Shown in pieces: positions 35,233 through 43,215 of a stretch of 64,000 bases of DNA; the first letter of the stretch is position 1, and every line of letters begins with the position of its first letter. Source of the stretch: Spartobacteria bacterium (GTDB lineage Bacteria > Verrucomicrobiota > Verrucomicrobiia > Chthoniobacterales > UBA10450); assembly GCA_021325495.1 (NCBI GenBank), contig JAJPGZ010000002.1, positions 62,001 through 126,000 on the forward strand, written 5' to 3'. Under the pieces are notes generated by a model, which did not search any database, was not told where the DNA came from, and saw nothing but the letters and a program-made list of their open reading frames with translations. The translations under genes were made by a program, and so were the position numbers.

Positions 35233-36837
35233 ATGGACGCCCGGCTGGCAATCGATAGCGCCGTTCTGCTGCTCTACTTCGTCGTTATCATCGGCATCGG
35301 CCTGCGCATGGGGCGACGCGAGGAAAGCTTGCACGATTTCGCACTCGGCGGCCGCCAGATCCCGTGGTGGGCGGTGCTCGCTTCCATCGTCGCGGCGGAA
35401 ACGAGCGCGGCCACATTTTTCGGAACGCCGGGCGAAGGCTTCGCGCTCCGCAATTACACTTACGTCCAGCTCGCCTTCGGCACCATCATCGCGCGCGTCC
35501 TCGTCAGTTACATTTTCATCAAGCCGTACTACGACTACAAAGTTTACTCGATCTACGAATACCTGACTGCGCGCTTCGGCGTTCCGACTAAGAACGCGGC
35601 CTCGGCCATTTTTCTAATCACGCGCGTGCTCGCATCTGGCGCGCGTCTTTACGTTGCCGCCATCGCGCTCGCGCTCGCGTATGAAATGATTTCCGGCGCG
35701 CGGCCTAACCAAACCCAAACCCTTTGGATTTATGTCGGCGCATGCGTGGCGATCGTTATCCTAACGGCGATTTATACGACGCTCGGCGGAATCAAGGCCG
35801 TCGTCTGGACCGATTTTATTCAGGCGTCGATCATGATGGGGAGCGCGCTTGTTGCGCTCGGGTTGCTTTACTCCGCCATTCCCGGCGGGTGGGACGAAAT
35901 CGTGCAACGACACGGCGGTTTCCACGTTTCCGATTTCATCGCCACCGGACTCGATCCTGCGCGCAGCGGCTGGGACAAAATCAAAGGCATGTTCGAAATC
36001 GAGTACACGATTTTCGCCGGCCTCATTGGATCGACATTCGTGACCATGGCGACGCACGGCACCGATCAGGACATGGTGCAGCGAATGTTGACCGCGGTCG
36101 ATATTCGCCGGAGCCGGCGTTCGTTAGTCCTGTCCGGGCTGGCGGATATTCCGATCGTCCTCACGTTTCTCAGCATCGGGCTGTTGCTCTGGACGTATTA
36201 TCAAGCGCACCCCGATCCGACATTGCCGAAATCGCCGAGCGAAGTTTTCTGTCACTTCGTTCTCTACCAAATGCCGGTCGGTCTGCGCGGATTATTGATC
36301 GCCGGAATTTTCGCGACCGCGATGGGCTCGCTCAGCACCGCGCTCAACGCGCTCGCGACCAGTTTCACGCGCGATTGGTACGAGACTTACATCAACACAA
36401 GATCGACATCTGCGGAAAGCTTGCGCGCCGTGCGTTGGGCCACGGTCGCGTTTTCCGTGCTCATGATCGTGGTCGCGTCCATCACCTCCTATCTCGTTAT
36501 CGTTAGGCCGGACTTGCGCATCATCCCGATCGTCCTCGGAATTTTCGGCTACACCTACGGCTCGTTGTTAGGCGTGTTCCTCTGCGGCGTTTTCACCAAA
36601 CGACGTGGCAATAATCGCGGCAACATCATCGCCATGATCATCGGCTTCATCGTCGTCGCCATCCTGAGCGGATTGCCTAACAACATCGCGCGCATCTTCG
36701 GCACAAAGTTTTACGAACAACCAAGCTGGCTGCCGCTGATGGAATTCCCGTGGTGGATTTGCTTCGGAACAATCGTCACTTTTTCGGTGGCGATTCTTTT
36801 CCGGACGGAGCGCGAGCATCTCCCGCCGCCAGCTTGA
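35233..36837 (+). CDS. Sodium:solute symporter (SSS family)
   Basis: 534 residues, about 13 membrane helices. N-terminal SSS features: VIIGIGLRMGRREESLHDFALGGRQIPWWAVLASIVAAETSAATFFGTPGEGF; the TM8-like LRGLLIAGIFATAMGSLSTALNALATSFTRDWYETYI is the family signature. Solute (sugar, amino acid, carboxylate) cannot be assigned. The ATG begins exactly at the end of an iterated word (AAGATCGACATG). The 3' end overlaps aspS by 62 bp on the other strand. Confidence 0.92.
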   Translation: MDARLAIDSAVLLLYFVVIIGIGLRMGRREESLHDFALGGRQIPWWAVLASIVAAETSAATFFGTPGEGFALRNYTYVQLAFGTIIARVLVSYIFIKPYYDYKVYSIYEYLTARFGVPTKNAASAIFLITRVLASGARLYVAAIALALAYEMISGARPNQTQTLWIYVGACVAIVILTAIYTTLGGIKAVVWTDFIQASIMMGSALVALGLLYSAIPGGWDEIVQRHGGFHVSDFIATGLDPARSGWDKIKGMFEIEYTIFAGLIGSTFVTMATHGTDQDMVQRMLTAVDIRRSRRSLVLSGLADIPIVLTFLSIGLLLWTYYQAHPDPTLPKSPSEVFCHFVLYQMPVGLRGLLIAGIFATAMGSLSTALNALATSFTRDWYETYINTRSTSAESLRAVRWATVAFSVLMIVVASITSYLVIVRPDLRIIPIVLGIFGYTYGSLLGVFLCGVFTKRRGNNRGNIIAMIIGFIVVAILSGLPNNIARIFGTKFYEQPSWLPLMEFPWWICFGTIVTFSVAILFRTEREHLPPPA

Positions 36838-38593
36838 TTCCCAAATCGCGCAACTGGCGCGGATCGACATCGGCGGGTGACTGCGACATCAGATCCATGC
36901 CGCGATTATTTTTCGGGAAAGCCATGACGTCGCGGATCGATTCTTCGCCGCACACGAGCATGACCAATCGATCGAGACCCATGGCGATGCCGCCGTGCGG
37001 CGGCGCGCCTAACTGAAATGCACGGAGCAAATGGCCGAACATCGATTGTCGATCTTGCGGACTGATTCCGAGAACGCCGAACATTTTGTCCTGTAAGTCC
37101 GGTTCGTGAATTCGAATGCTGCCGCCGCCGATTTCAACGCCGTTTAAAACTACGTCGTAAGCTTCCGCGCGAACTTCCGAAAACTTCTCCTCGTCGAGCA
37201 ACGCGACATCTTCCGCTTTCGGACGTGTGAAGGGATGATGCACCGCGTTCCATTTGTTTTCCTCGGCGCTGAATTGGAGTAGCGGAAAATCTGTCACCCA
37301 GAGAAAATCCAACTTCGTAAGATCGACAATCAACTTTTGCATCTCGGCGATGCGAAGCCGAATGCGACCGAGCACTTCCGTCGCTACTTCCCATTTATCG
37401 GCCGCGAACAAAATCAAATCGCCTTCTTCGACATTCAGTTTTGTCTTCAGCGCATTCTTCTCCGCGTCGGAAAAGAATTTCACGATCGGCGATTTCCATT
37501 CGCCGCCTTCGACTTTGATAAACGCGAGACCTTTCGCGCCGAATGTTTTCGCAATCTCAGTGAGCTCATCGGATTGACCAATCGTCAGTAGCGCAAAGCT
37601 TTTTGCGTTAATCGCTTTTACGACTCCGCCGGCGTCGAGCGCGCCGCGAAAAACCTTGAAGCTGCTAGCGCGAAAATCTTCGCCAAGATCGACAAGTTCC
37701 ATTCCGAAACGGCGATCGGGTTTGTCGCTGCCATATTTTCCGACCGCCTCCCGATACGTCAGGCGATCGAACGGAAGTTTGATGTCGATCTTGCGCGCGG
37801 CCTTGAAGATCGCGGCGAGCATTCCTTCGGTCAGCGCGTAGATGTCCTCCGGCCTAACGAACGATGCTTCGATATCGATCTGCGTGAACTCCGGCTGCCG
37901 GTCCGCGCGCAAATCTTCGTCGCGAAAACATTTCGCGATCTGAAAATATTTTTCCACCCCGCCGACCATGAGCAGCTGTTTGTATTGCTGCGGCGCTTGC
38001 GGCAATGCGTAAAATTTTCCGGGCGTGAGCCGGCTCGGGACAAGGAAATCGCGCGCACCTTCCGGCGTGCTCTTCGACAAGATCGGCGTCTCGACTTCGA
38101 TAAAACCTTGCGAGTCGAGATAATCGCGCGTCGCTTTCGTGACCGCATGACGCATGCGTAGATTGCGCGCGAGCTGCGGACGACGTAGATCGAAGTAGCG
38201 ATACGTCAGCCGTAAATCTTCGTTATGAATGTCGGTATCGATCTGGAACGGAAGATCGTGCGCCTTGTTCAAGATCGACATCTCACTCGGCAGAACTTCG
38301 ATATCGCCAGTGGGCAGTTTCGGATTTTCCGTTCCGGGCAATCGCGGCGCGACCCGGCCGGTCACTTGAATCACGTCCTCGCTGCGCAACGAATGCGAGC
38401 GCTTCGCCAGCTCCGCGCTTTCCTCCGGGCGAAACACGACCTGCGTCAGTCCTTCGCGATCGCGCAGATCAATGAAAATCACACCGCCGTGATCGCGGGT
38501 GACGTTGACCCAACCGGCGAGCGTCACCGTTTTGCCGATGTCGATCTTGCGAAGGTAATTGCAGTCGTGTGTGCGGTATCCGTGAGTTGTCAT
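36776..38593 (-). CDS. aspS: Aspartyl-tRNA synthetase
   Basis: 605 residues, bacterial-type class II. N-terminal OB anticodon domain (TVTLAGWVNVTRDHGGVIFIDLRDREGLTQVVF), motif 1-3 class II catalytic core (FLVPSRLTPGKFYALPQAPQQYKQLLMVGG, FRDEDLRADRQPEFTQIDIE, GLDRLVMLVCGEESIRDVMAFPKN) and a GAD-type insertion. Its ATG is the CAT of a palindromic repeat's TGTCAT end. It holds six copies of the iterated word, more than any other gene of its size except leuS. Whether it also charges tRNA-Asn depends on gatCAB elsewhere. Confidence 0.97.
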   Translation of the reverse strand: MTTHGYRTHDCNYLRKIDIGKTVTLAGWVNVTRDHGGVIFIDLRDREGLTQVVFRPEESAELAKRSHSLRSEDVIQVTGRVAPRLPGTENPKLPTGDIEVLPSEMSILNKAHDLPFQIDTDIHNEDLRLTYRYFDLRRPQLARNLRMRHAVTKATRDYLDSQGFIEVETPILSKSTPEGARDFLVPSRLTPGKFYALPQAPQQYKQLLMVGGVEKYFQIAKCFRDEDLRADRQPEFTQIDIEASFVRPEDIYALTEGMLAAIFKAARKIDIKLPFDRLTYREAVGKYGSDKPDRRFGMELVDLGEDFRASSFKVFRGALDAGGVVKAINAKSFALLTIGQSDELTEIAKTFGAKGLAFIKVEGGEWKSPIVKFFSDAEKNALKTKLNVEEGDLILFAADKWEVATEVLGRIRLRIAEMQKLIVDLTKLDFLWVTDFPLLQFSAEENKWNAVHHPFTRPKAEDVALLDEEKFSEVRAEAYDVVLNGVEIGGGSIRIHEPDLQDKMFGVLGISPQDRQSMFGHLLRAFQLGAPPHGGIAMGLDRLVMLVCGEESIRDVMAFPKNNRGMDLMSQSPADVDPRQLRDLGIKLAAGDARAPSGKESPPKK

Positions 38594-38691
38594 GCTGAGC
38601 GGAAGCGAAGCATCTCTGACTATTGCTTCGGATAGGACGGTAGCGGCTGCAAAGAAATAATGAGAAATCCTTCGCTCGGCTCAGGATGACA
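38588..38691. repeat. Palindromic repeat, TGTCAT family, copy 3 (hisS/aspS junction)
   Basis: Begins TGTCATGCTGAGCGG, ends CTCAGGATGACA. The right end carries the last codons and TGA stop of hisS; the left end carries the aspS start codon. The core differs from copies 1 and 2 (ATTGCTTCGG, AAAGAAATAATG), so it is a related sub-family. Confidence 0.85.
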
Positions 38692-39910
38692 GGCTGGGAT
38701 GCGCAGGCAAATGCGCAGATAACTCCTGGTGCGAAACCAATTTCTCTTCGCGCGTGGCGAGCGTTTTGATTTTCACCTGCGGCCATTCGTCGCCGTAAAG
38801 AATCGCGAGGGTCGCGCCCAGATCTTCGGCGGTTTGGAATTGTTTGCCGACTTTTGCGCTCGTTAGGGGAAAATCGACGCGATAACCGCGGTCGCGAAGT
38901 TGTTGAACTTGCGCGAGGGCATCGGCGCGTCGCGTTTCTTTCGCGATGACAATGTAGATGTCGATCTTGCGCTCAGGTTGCAGGCGGCCGCGAATCAATT
39001 CGCCGAGGACAACATCGCCCATGGCGAATCCGAGCGCGGGCATGGAGACGGCGTTGTCGCTCAATTGCGCTATCAAATTGTCGTAGCGACCACCGCCCGC
39101 GATCGCGCGAAGTTTTCCCCCGCGATCGAAAACTTCGAAAACAGTGCCGGTGTAATAAGCGAGGCCGCGAACGATGCGAACATCGACATCGACAAACTCG
39201 GCCAGTCCGCGCGCGCGCAGACCTTCGACCAAATTGTCGAGCTTCGCGCTCGTCGCGCCTTTGTTAAAAACTTCGAACACGGGATCGGCCAGCATCCCGA
39301 GCTTCTCCGCGGTTTTTTCGCGCGACTCGCGCTCGGACTTGTCGATCGTCTGCAACATTTCCGGCCAGCGCTCTTCGGGCACATTTTTATCACGCAGAAA
39401 ATCGGTCCAGAATTCGCGGTCGCTGATGCGGACGACAAAATCTTTCTCAGTCAGGCCGAATCCGCGCAGGATGTCGATCGCGAGCGCGACCAATTCGACG
39501 TCCGCAGCGAGATCGGATTCACCGATGATGTCACAATTGAGCTGGTAATGTTCGCGCAATCGTCCGCGCTGTTGTTTTTCGTAGCGAAAGAATTGGCCGA
39601 TCGAAAACCACTTCAGCGGTTTGCGGAATTCGCGCTCGTGCGCGGCGACGACGCGCGCAAGCGTGGGTGTGAGCTCGGGCCGCAAGGCGACTTCGCGTTC
39701 GCCTTTGTCGGTGAAATTAAAAAGCTGGCCGACGATCTCGTTACCGCTTTTCTTTTTGTAGAGCTCGGTCGGCTCGAGCACCGGCCCGTCCCATTCCACG
39801 AAGCCGTAGCGACGCGCGACTTCACGCCACTTCTCGAAGATGTAATTGCGCGCGGCGCAATCATCCGGCAGAAAATCGCGGAAACCTGGGAGTGGTTGCA
39901 TCGCACTCAT
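38681..39910 (-). CDS. hisS: Histidyl-tRNA synthetase
   Basis: 409 residues from ATG 39910; an upstream extension to 39979 crosses an iterated word and is unlikely. N-terminal PLPGFRDFLPDD, motif 2 (RPELTPTLARVV, FRYEKQQRGRLREHYQLNCDIIGE), HisA signature RGLAYYTGTVFEVFD and GGGRYD, C-terminal anticodon-binding domain. Charges tRNA-His. The last four codons and the stop are donated by the repeat at 38588-38691, so its C-terminus (PSLSS) is repeat-derived. Confidence 0.96.
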   Translation of the reverse strand: MSAMQPLPGFRDFLPDDCAARNYIFEKWREVARRYGFVEWDGPVLEPTELYKKKSGNEIVGQLFNFTDKGEREVALRPELTPTLARVVAAHEREFRKPLKWFSIGQFFRYEKQQRGRLREHYQLNCDIIGESDLAADVELVALAIDILRGFGLTEKDFVVRISDREFWTDFLRDKNVPEERWPEMLQTIDKSERESREKTAEKLGMLADPVFEVFNKGATSAKLDNLVEGLRARGLAEFVDVDVRIVRGLAYYTGTVFEVFDRGGKLRAIAGGGRYDNLIAQLSDNAVSMPALGFAMGDVVLGELIRGRLQPERKIDIYIVIAKETRRADALAQVQQLRDRGYRVDFPLTSAKVGKQFQTAEDLGATLAILYGDEWPQVKIKTLATREEKLVSHQELSAHLPAHPSLSS

Positions 39911-40034
39911 GGAACGACGCGATTGGACGATGTCGATCTTAGGAAACGACTTTGGAGTTGAATAAACATCGACTTGCACAAGTCGGATACAGCCACGACG
40001 GAGAGCATCCGTTTAACCAAAGCAAAGGACAAAT

Positions 40035-40463
40035 ATGAAACACATTCGATTAATGAAATTGTTGGCCGCTGGGGCGGCAGGCGCGGTCGCATTGAGCACA
40101 GCTTTCGCGCAAACCTCTTCGACCACAACCACTACCTCGGCCGGCGGCGTCAGTGAGAGCACGACCAGCACGAGCACTCTGAGCGGTTCGGGCGTAGTCA
40201 CAGCCTACACCCCGGGCTCGGATTACATCACCTTCCGCTCGGAAACGAGCTCGGCGCCGGTGAAATATTACTACACCAAGAAAACGGTGTTGGTGGATCC
40301 GGATGGACGCCAGGTGGAATGGTCTGCCCTCAAACCGGACATGCCGGTCACGTACACATACGTGAAAGAAGGCGATCGCATGGTCGTAAGCAAAGTTACA
40401 TTGGCCAAGCCGATCGTGACCGAGAAAGAGACCACAACGACGACAACAACGGTCAAGCCCTAA
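40035..40463 (+). CDS. Small secreted Thr/Ser-rich protein
   Basis: 142 residues: signal peptide (MKHIRLMKLLAAGAAGAVALSTAFAQ), Thr/Ser-rich stretch, a folded core of ~70 residues (VTAYTPGSDYITFRSE..., VKYYYTKKTVLVDPDGRQVEWSALKPDMPVTYTYVKEGDRMVVSKV) and a Thr-rich tail. Shine-Dalgarno AAAGGA lies 5 bases before the ATG. A strong terminator follows, so it is a single-gene transcript. No iterated word lies in the gene. Confidence 0.75.
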   Translation: MKHIRLMKLLAAGAAGAVALSTAFAQTSSTTTTTSAGGVSESTTSTSTLSGSGVVTAYTPGSDYITFRSETSSAPVKYYYTKKTVLVDPDGRQVEWSALKPDMPVTYTYVKEGDRMVVSKVTLAKPIVTEKETTTTTTTVKP

Positions 40464-40493
40464 CGGCTCGATTGTTCGTTAAGTAAAATTCAA

Positions 40494-40528
40494 AAGCGCT
40501 CGCGGAGAAATCTGCGGGCGCTTTTTTT
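40494..40528 (+). terminator. Intrinsic terminator
   Basis: Stem AAGCGCTCGC (40494-40503) with GCGGGCGCTT (40514-40523), one G-U pair, 10-base loop, followed by T-rich TTTTT. The best intrinsic terminator in the window; serves the plus-strand gene ending at 40463 and overlaps the galE stop on the other strand. Confidence 0.85.
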
Positions 40529-41498
40529 AATCTTCGTAGCCGCGCGGAAATTTCTGGTGCCACTTCCATGCGCTCTCGATGATGGCGTCGAGATTTTGAA
40601 ATCGCGGTTCCCAACCAAGCTCGCGTTTTATTTTTTCGGATGAAGCGATCAACCGCGGCGGATCACCCGGGCGCCGCGGTTTTTCGACGATGTCGATCTT
40701 GCGGCCGGTAATTTTGCGCGCGGCGTCGATGACTTCGCGCACGCTCGAGCCGCCGCCGGTGCCGAGATTGTAAAACGCGCTCTGGGGCGAACCGAGCGCG
40801 AGCATGTGCGCCTGCGCAAGATCGACAATGTGGATGTAATCGCGAATGCACGTCCCGTCCGGCGTGTCGTAATCGGTCCCGTAAATTTCCACGTGCGTTT
40901 TTTCGCCGAGCGCGACCTTGAGCACGTTCGGAATCAAATGCGTCTCGGTGCGATGATCTTCGCCGAACTTTTCCGACGCGCCGGCGGCGTTGAAATAACG
41001 CAGCGAAACAAATTTCAATCCGTGGATCTCGTCGTACCAGCGCAAAATTTTTTCGAACAAAAGTTTCGATTCGCCGTACGGACTGATCGGCTTCGGCGTT
41101 AACGTTTCATCGATCGGCACGCGCTCGGGCGGACCGAAGATGGCGCAGGTCGATGAGAAAACGAAACGCTTTACCTCGGCCTCGATCATGGCGTCGAGGA
41201 GGTTGATTCCGCTGGCGACGTTGTTGCGAAAATATTTCGACGGATTCTCCATCGACTCGCCGACGAGCGCGTTGGCCGCGAAATGCATGACCGCGTCCGG
41301 ACGCACATCGCGCAAGATCGACATGGTACGTTGTCGATCTTGCAAATCGCCCTCGATGAATTCCGCGCGCTCGTCCACGGCGCGTTGATGACCTTCGCTT
41401 AAGTTGTCGAAGATCGTGACGCTGTGATCGGAATTCAGCAGCACATCGCAACAAACGCTGCCGATGTAACCCGCGCCGCCGGTGACGAAAATCTTCAT
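40527..41498 (-). CDS. galE: UDP-glucose 4-epimerase
   Basis: 323 residues from ATG 41498. NAD site MKIFVTGGAGYIGSVCCDVLL, catalytic YGESKLLFEK (YxxxK), and RYFNAAGAS typical of GalE. Interconverts UDP-glucose and UDP-galactose for surface glycans. An inverted pair of the iterated word (41314-41341) lies near the N-terminal third. Confidence 0.94.
   Translation of the reverse strand: MKIFVTGGAGYIGSVCCDVLLNSDHSVTIFDNLSEGHQRAVDERAEFIEGDLQDRQRTMSILRDVRPDAVMHFAANALVGESMENPSKYFRNNVASGINLLDAMIEAEVKRFVFSSTCAIFGPPERVPIDETLTPKPISPYGESKLLFEKILRWYDEIHGLKFVSLRYFNAAGASEKFGEDHRTETHLIPNVLKVALGEKTHVEIYGTDYDTPDGTCIRDYIHIVDLAQAHMLALGSPQSAFYNLGTGGGSSVREVIDAARKITGRKIDIVEKPRRPGDPPRLIASSEKIKRELGWEPRFQNLDAIIESAWKWHQKFPRGYED
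41314..41341. repeat. Inverted pair of the iterated word in galE
   Basis: AAGATCGACA (41314-41323) and TGTCGATCTT (41332-41341), 8 bases apart; on the minus strand it encodes DLQDRQRTMSIL in GalE. Same geometry as the hairpin at 23701-23728. Confidence 0.85.
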
Positions 41499-41529
41499 CG
41501 CCCGCAAATTCGCCGCAGTGCGAAGTTAA

Positions 41530-42030
41530 TCAATCGACCGCCGGCCAGGACGCGCTCTTCTTGTTCAAGGCCGCCATCATGCGTCGGACAATCGCGTGCT
41601 TTTTGCGCGGCGCGAGCACCTTGAGACTTTGATCGCGCGAACCCCATTGCAAAACATCGATGTCGACGCGACGCACGCCCCAGCGTTTCATCTCCAAACG
41701 CGAGGTTTTATAAAGATCGATCGTGTTCGTGCCGACCAGCGCGGTGCCGTAATCGTCGATGATGTATTCATCGTTCGTGCCGACAATCTTGAAACGCGTC
41801 CCGAGCGGAAAACGCGACCAGTCGGACGCCGCGCTCATGACATTGCGACCGCTGAGATATTCGCCGACCGCATTCTTGCGGCCGCCATCTTCGCCGCGCG
41901 AATACGCGGTCGTGCGCACATTATGCACGCGATGAGCGCCGGCGGAGCGAAGGAGTGGTTGTTGCTCGGCGCAACTGGCGAGAAACAATGCGAGCGCGAA
42001 CGCGCAGGCGATACGGACCGATGTGGACAT
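41530..42030 (-). CDS. 3D-domain lipoprotein
   Basis: 166 residues from ATG 42030: signal with lipobox (LFLASC), then a 3D domain (TTAYSRGEDGGRK..., DWSRFPLGTRFKIVG, YIIDDYGTALVGTNTIDLYKTSRLEMKRWGVRRVDIDVLQWG) with the three conserved aspartates. The domain is a double-psi beta-barrel related to lytic transglycosylase MltA. It likely acts on peptidoglycan. Divergent from the phosphoesterase gene. Confidence 0.85.
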   Translation of the reverse strand: MSTSVRIACAFALALFLASCAEQQPLLRSAGAHRVHNVRTTAYSRGEDGGRKNAVGEYLSGRNVMSAASDWSRFPLGTRFKIVGTNDEYIIDDYGTALVGTNTIDLYKTSRLEMKRWGVRRVDIDVLQWGSRDQSLKVLAPRKKHAIVRRMMAALNKKSASWPAVD

Positions 42031-42124
42031 TGGGAAGCGCCGCGGCCCTGAATAGGGATTGTCGCCCGGTGTGGCAAGACATAATTTGCAATTGTCGATC
42101 TTCGTGATTGTCGATTTTGTTTCC

Positions 42125-42763
42125 ATGCGTGCCCTTTCGACCAGCCAGGTTTTTATAGCAGAACACGTTCTTCTCGATGGACGGCTGGCGTTATTTCACG
42201 AAAAAGAAAACTGGCTCGCGCTCGCAGATTTGCATTTCGGTTTTGAATTGAGCCAGCGTGCCGCCGGAAATCTTTTTCCGCTCTGGGGCATGCAGACGAT
42301 CGAGCAACGTTTGCTTGAGTTGTTAGGCGACTACGAGCCGGCGCGGCTCATTTTACTCGGTGATCTCGTGCACGATCGCGCCGGAGGCGAAGCGCTTTCG
42401 CAACTCGTGACCAAATTGCGAGCCGACCGTGAAGTAATCTTAATCGCCGGCAATCACGATCGCCATTTACAAAGAGTATATGTCGATCTTGTGCGCTCGT
42501 GGGAAAGCGACGGATTTTTGTTTCATCACGGCGATTGCCCGAAGGAAGACCGCGACGGCGTTCAAATCATCGGCCATCATCATCCCGCCGGCATCGTGAG
42601 CGACGGCGCCGGCTTGCGCCTCAAACTTCCGGCCTTCGTGCAAAAGAAAAACTGCTGGATCATGCCCGCGTTTTCGCCGTGGGCCGGCGGCGCGGTTTGG
42701 CCTAACGACGACGAACAAACGCGCGTCTGGCTTTGTTCGCCGGAACGAATCCTCGAAATCTAA
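42125..42763 (+). CDS. PdeM-like metallophosphoesterase
   Basis: 212 residues from ATG 42125. Calcineurin-like motifs: ADLHFGFE (D-x-H), GDLVHDR (GD), GNHDRH, and IGHHHPA. This pattern and size match the ligase-associated DNA damage response endonuclease PdeM; its usual partners (LigD-like ligase, LhR helicase) are not in the window. Last four bases overlap the convergent mscL stop. Confidence 0.82.
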   Translation: MRALSTSQVFIAEHVLLDGRLALFHEKENWLALADLHFGFELSQRAAGNLFPLWGMQTIEQRLLELLGDYEPARLILLGDLVHDRAGGEALSQLVTKLRADREVILIAGNHDRHLQRVYVDLVRSWESDGFLFHHGDCPKEDRDGVQIIGHHHPAGIVSDGAGLRLKLPAFVQKKNCWIMPAFSPWAGGAVWPNDDEQTRVWLCSPERILEI

Positions 42764-43215
42764 ACCGACAATTCGGTGGTGCAGTGCGGGCAACGCCGCG
42801 CTTTGATCGGGATCGACATCGTACACGCCGGACAATCTTTCACGACCGGGTCCGCTTTCGGGCTCGGCCGTTTCATCTTGTTGATTGCGCGCACGAGCAT
42901 GAAAACAGCGAACGCGACGATGAGAAAATTAATCAGGAGCGTAACAAAAATGCCGTAGTTCCAAGTCACCGCGCCGGCTTTCATGGCGTCCGCGATGTTG
43001 GTGAACGAGCTCGCGCCGTCCTTGCCGGCTTTGAGCACGATGAACTTGTTCGAGAAATCGAGACCGCCCGTGAGCACGCTGATCGGCGGCATGATGATGT
43101 CTTTGACTAACGAGCTGACGATCGAACCGAAAGCCGCGCCGATGATGACGCCGATGGCAAGATCGAGCGCGTTACCTTTGACCGCGAATTCCTTGAACTC
43201 TTTCCAAATCTTCAT
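42760..43215 (-). CDS. mscL: Large-conductance mechanosensitive channel with zinc-ribbon tail
   Basis: 151 residues. MscL core: [47 protein letters not shown] (TM1) and [27 protein letters not shown] (TM2). The C-terminal extension has CPAC and CPHC, a zinc-ribbon-like pair absent from E. coli MscL. ATG overlaps the leuS TGA (ATGA), so expression follows leuS. Confidence 0.93.
   Translation of the reverse strand: MKIWKEFKEFAVKGNALDLAIGVIIGAAFGSIVSSLVKDIIMPPISVLTGGLDFSNKFIVLKAGKDGASSFTNIADAMKAGAVTWNYGIFVTLLINFLIVAFAVFMLVRAINKMKRPSPKADPVVKDCPACTMSIPIKARRCPHCTTELSV

Noticed and set aside
38900-39961. 353-codon open frame opposite hisS
   Set aside because: Shadow of hisS; composition dominated by Arg, Asp and Phe, no start context or motif.
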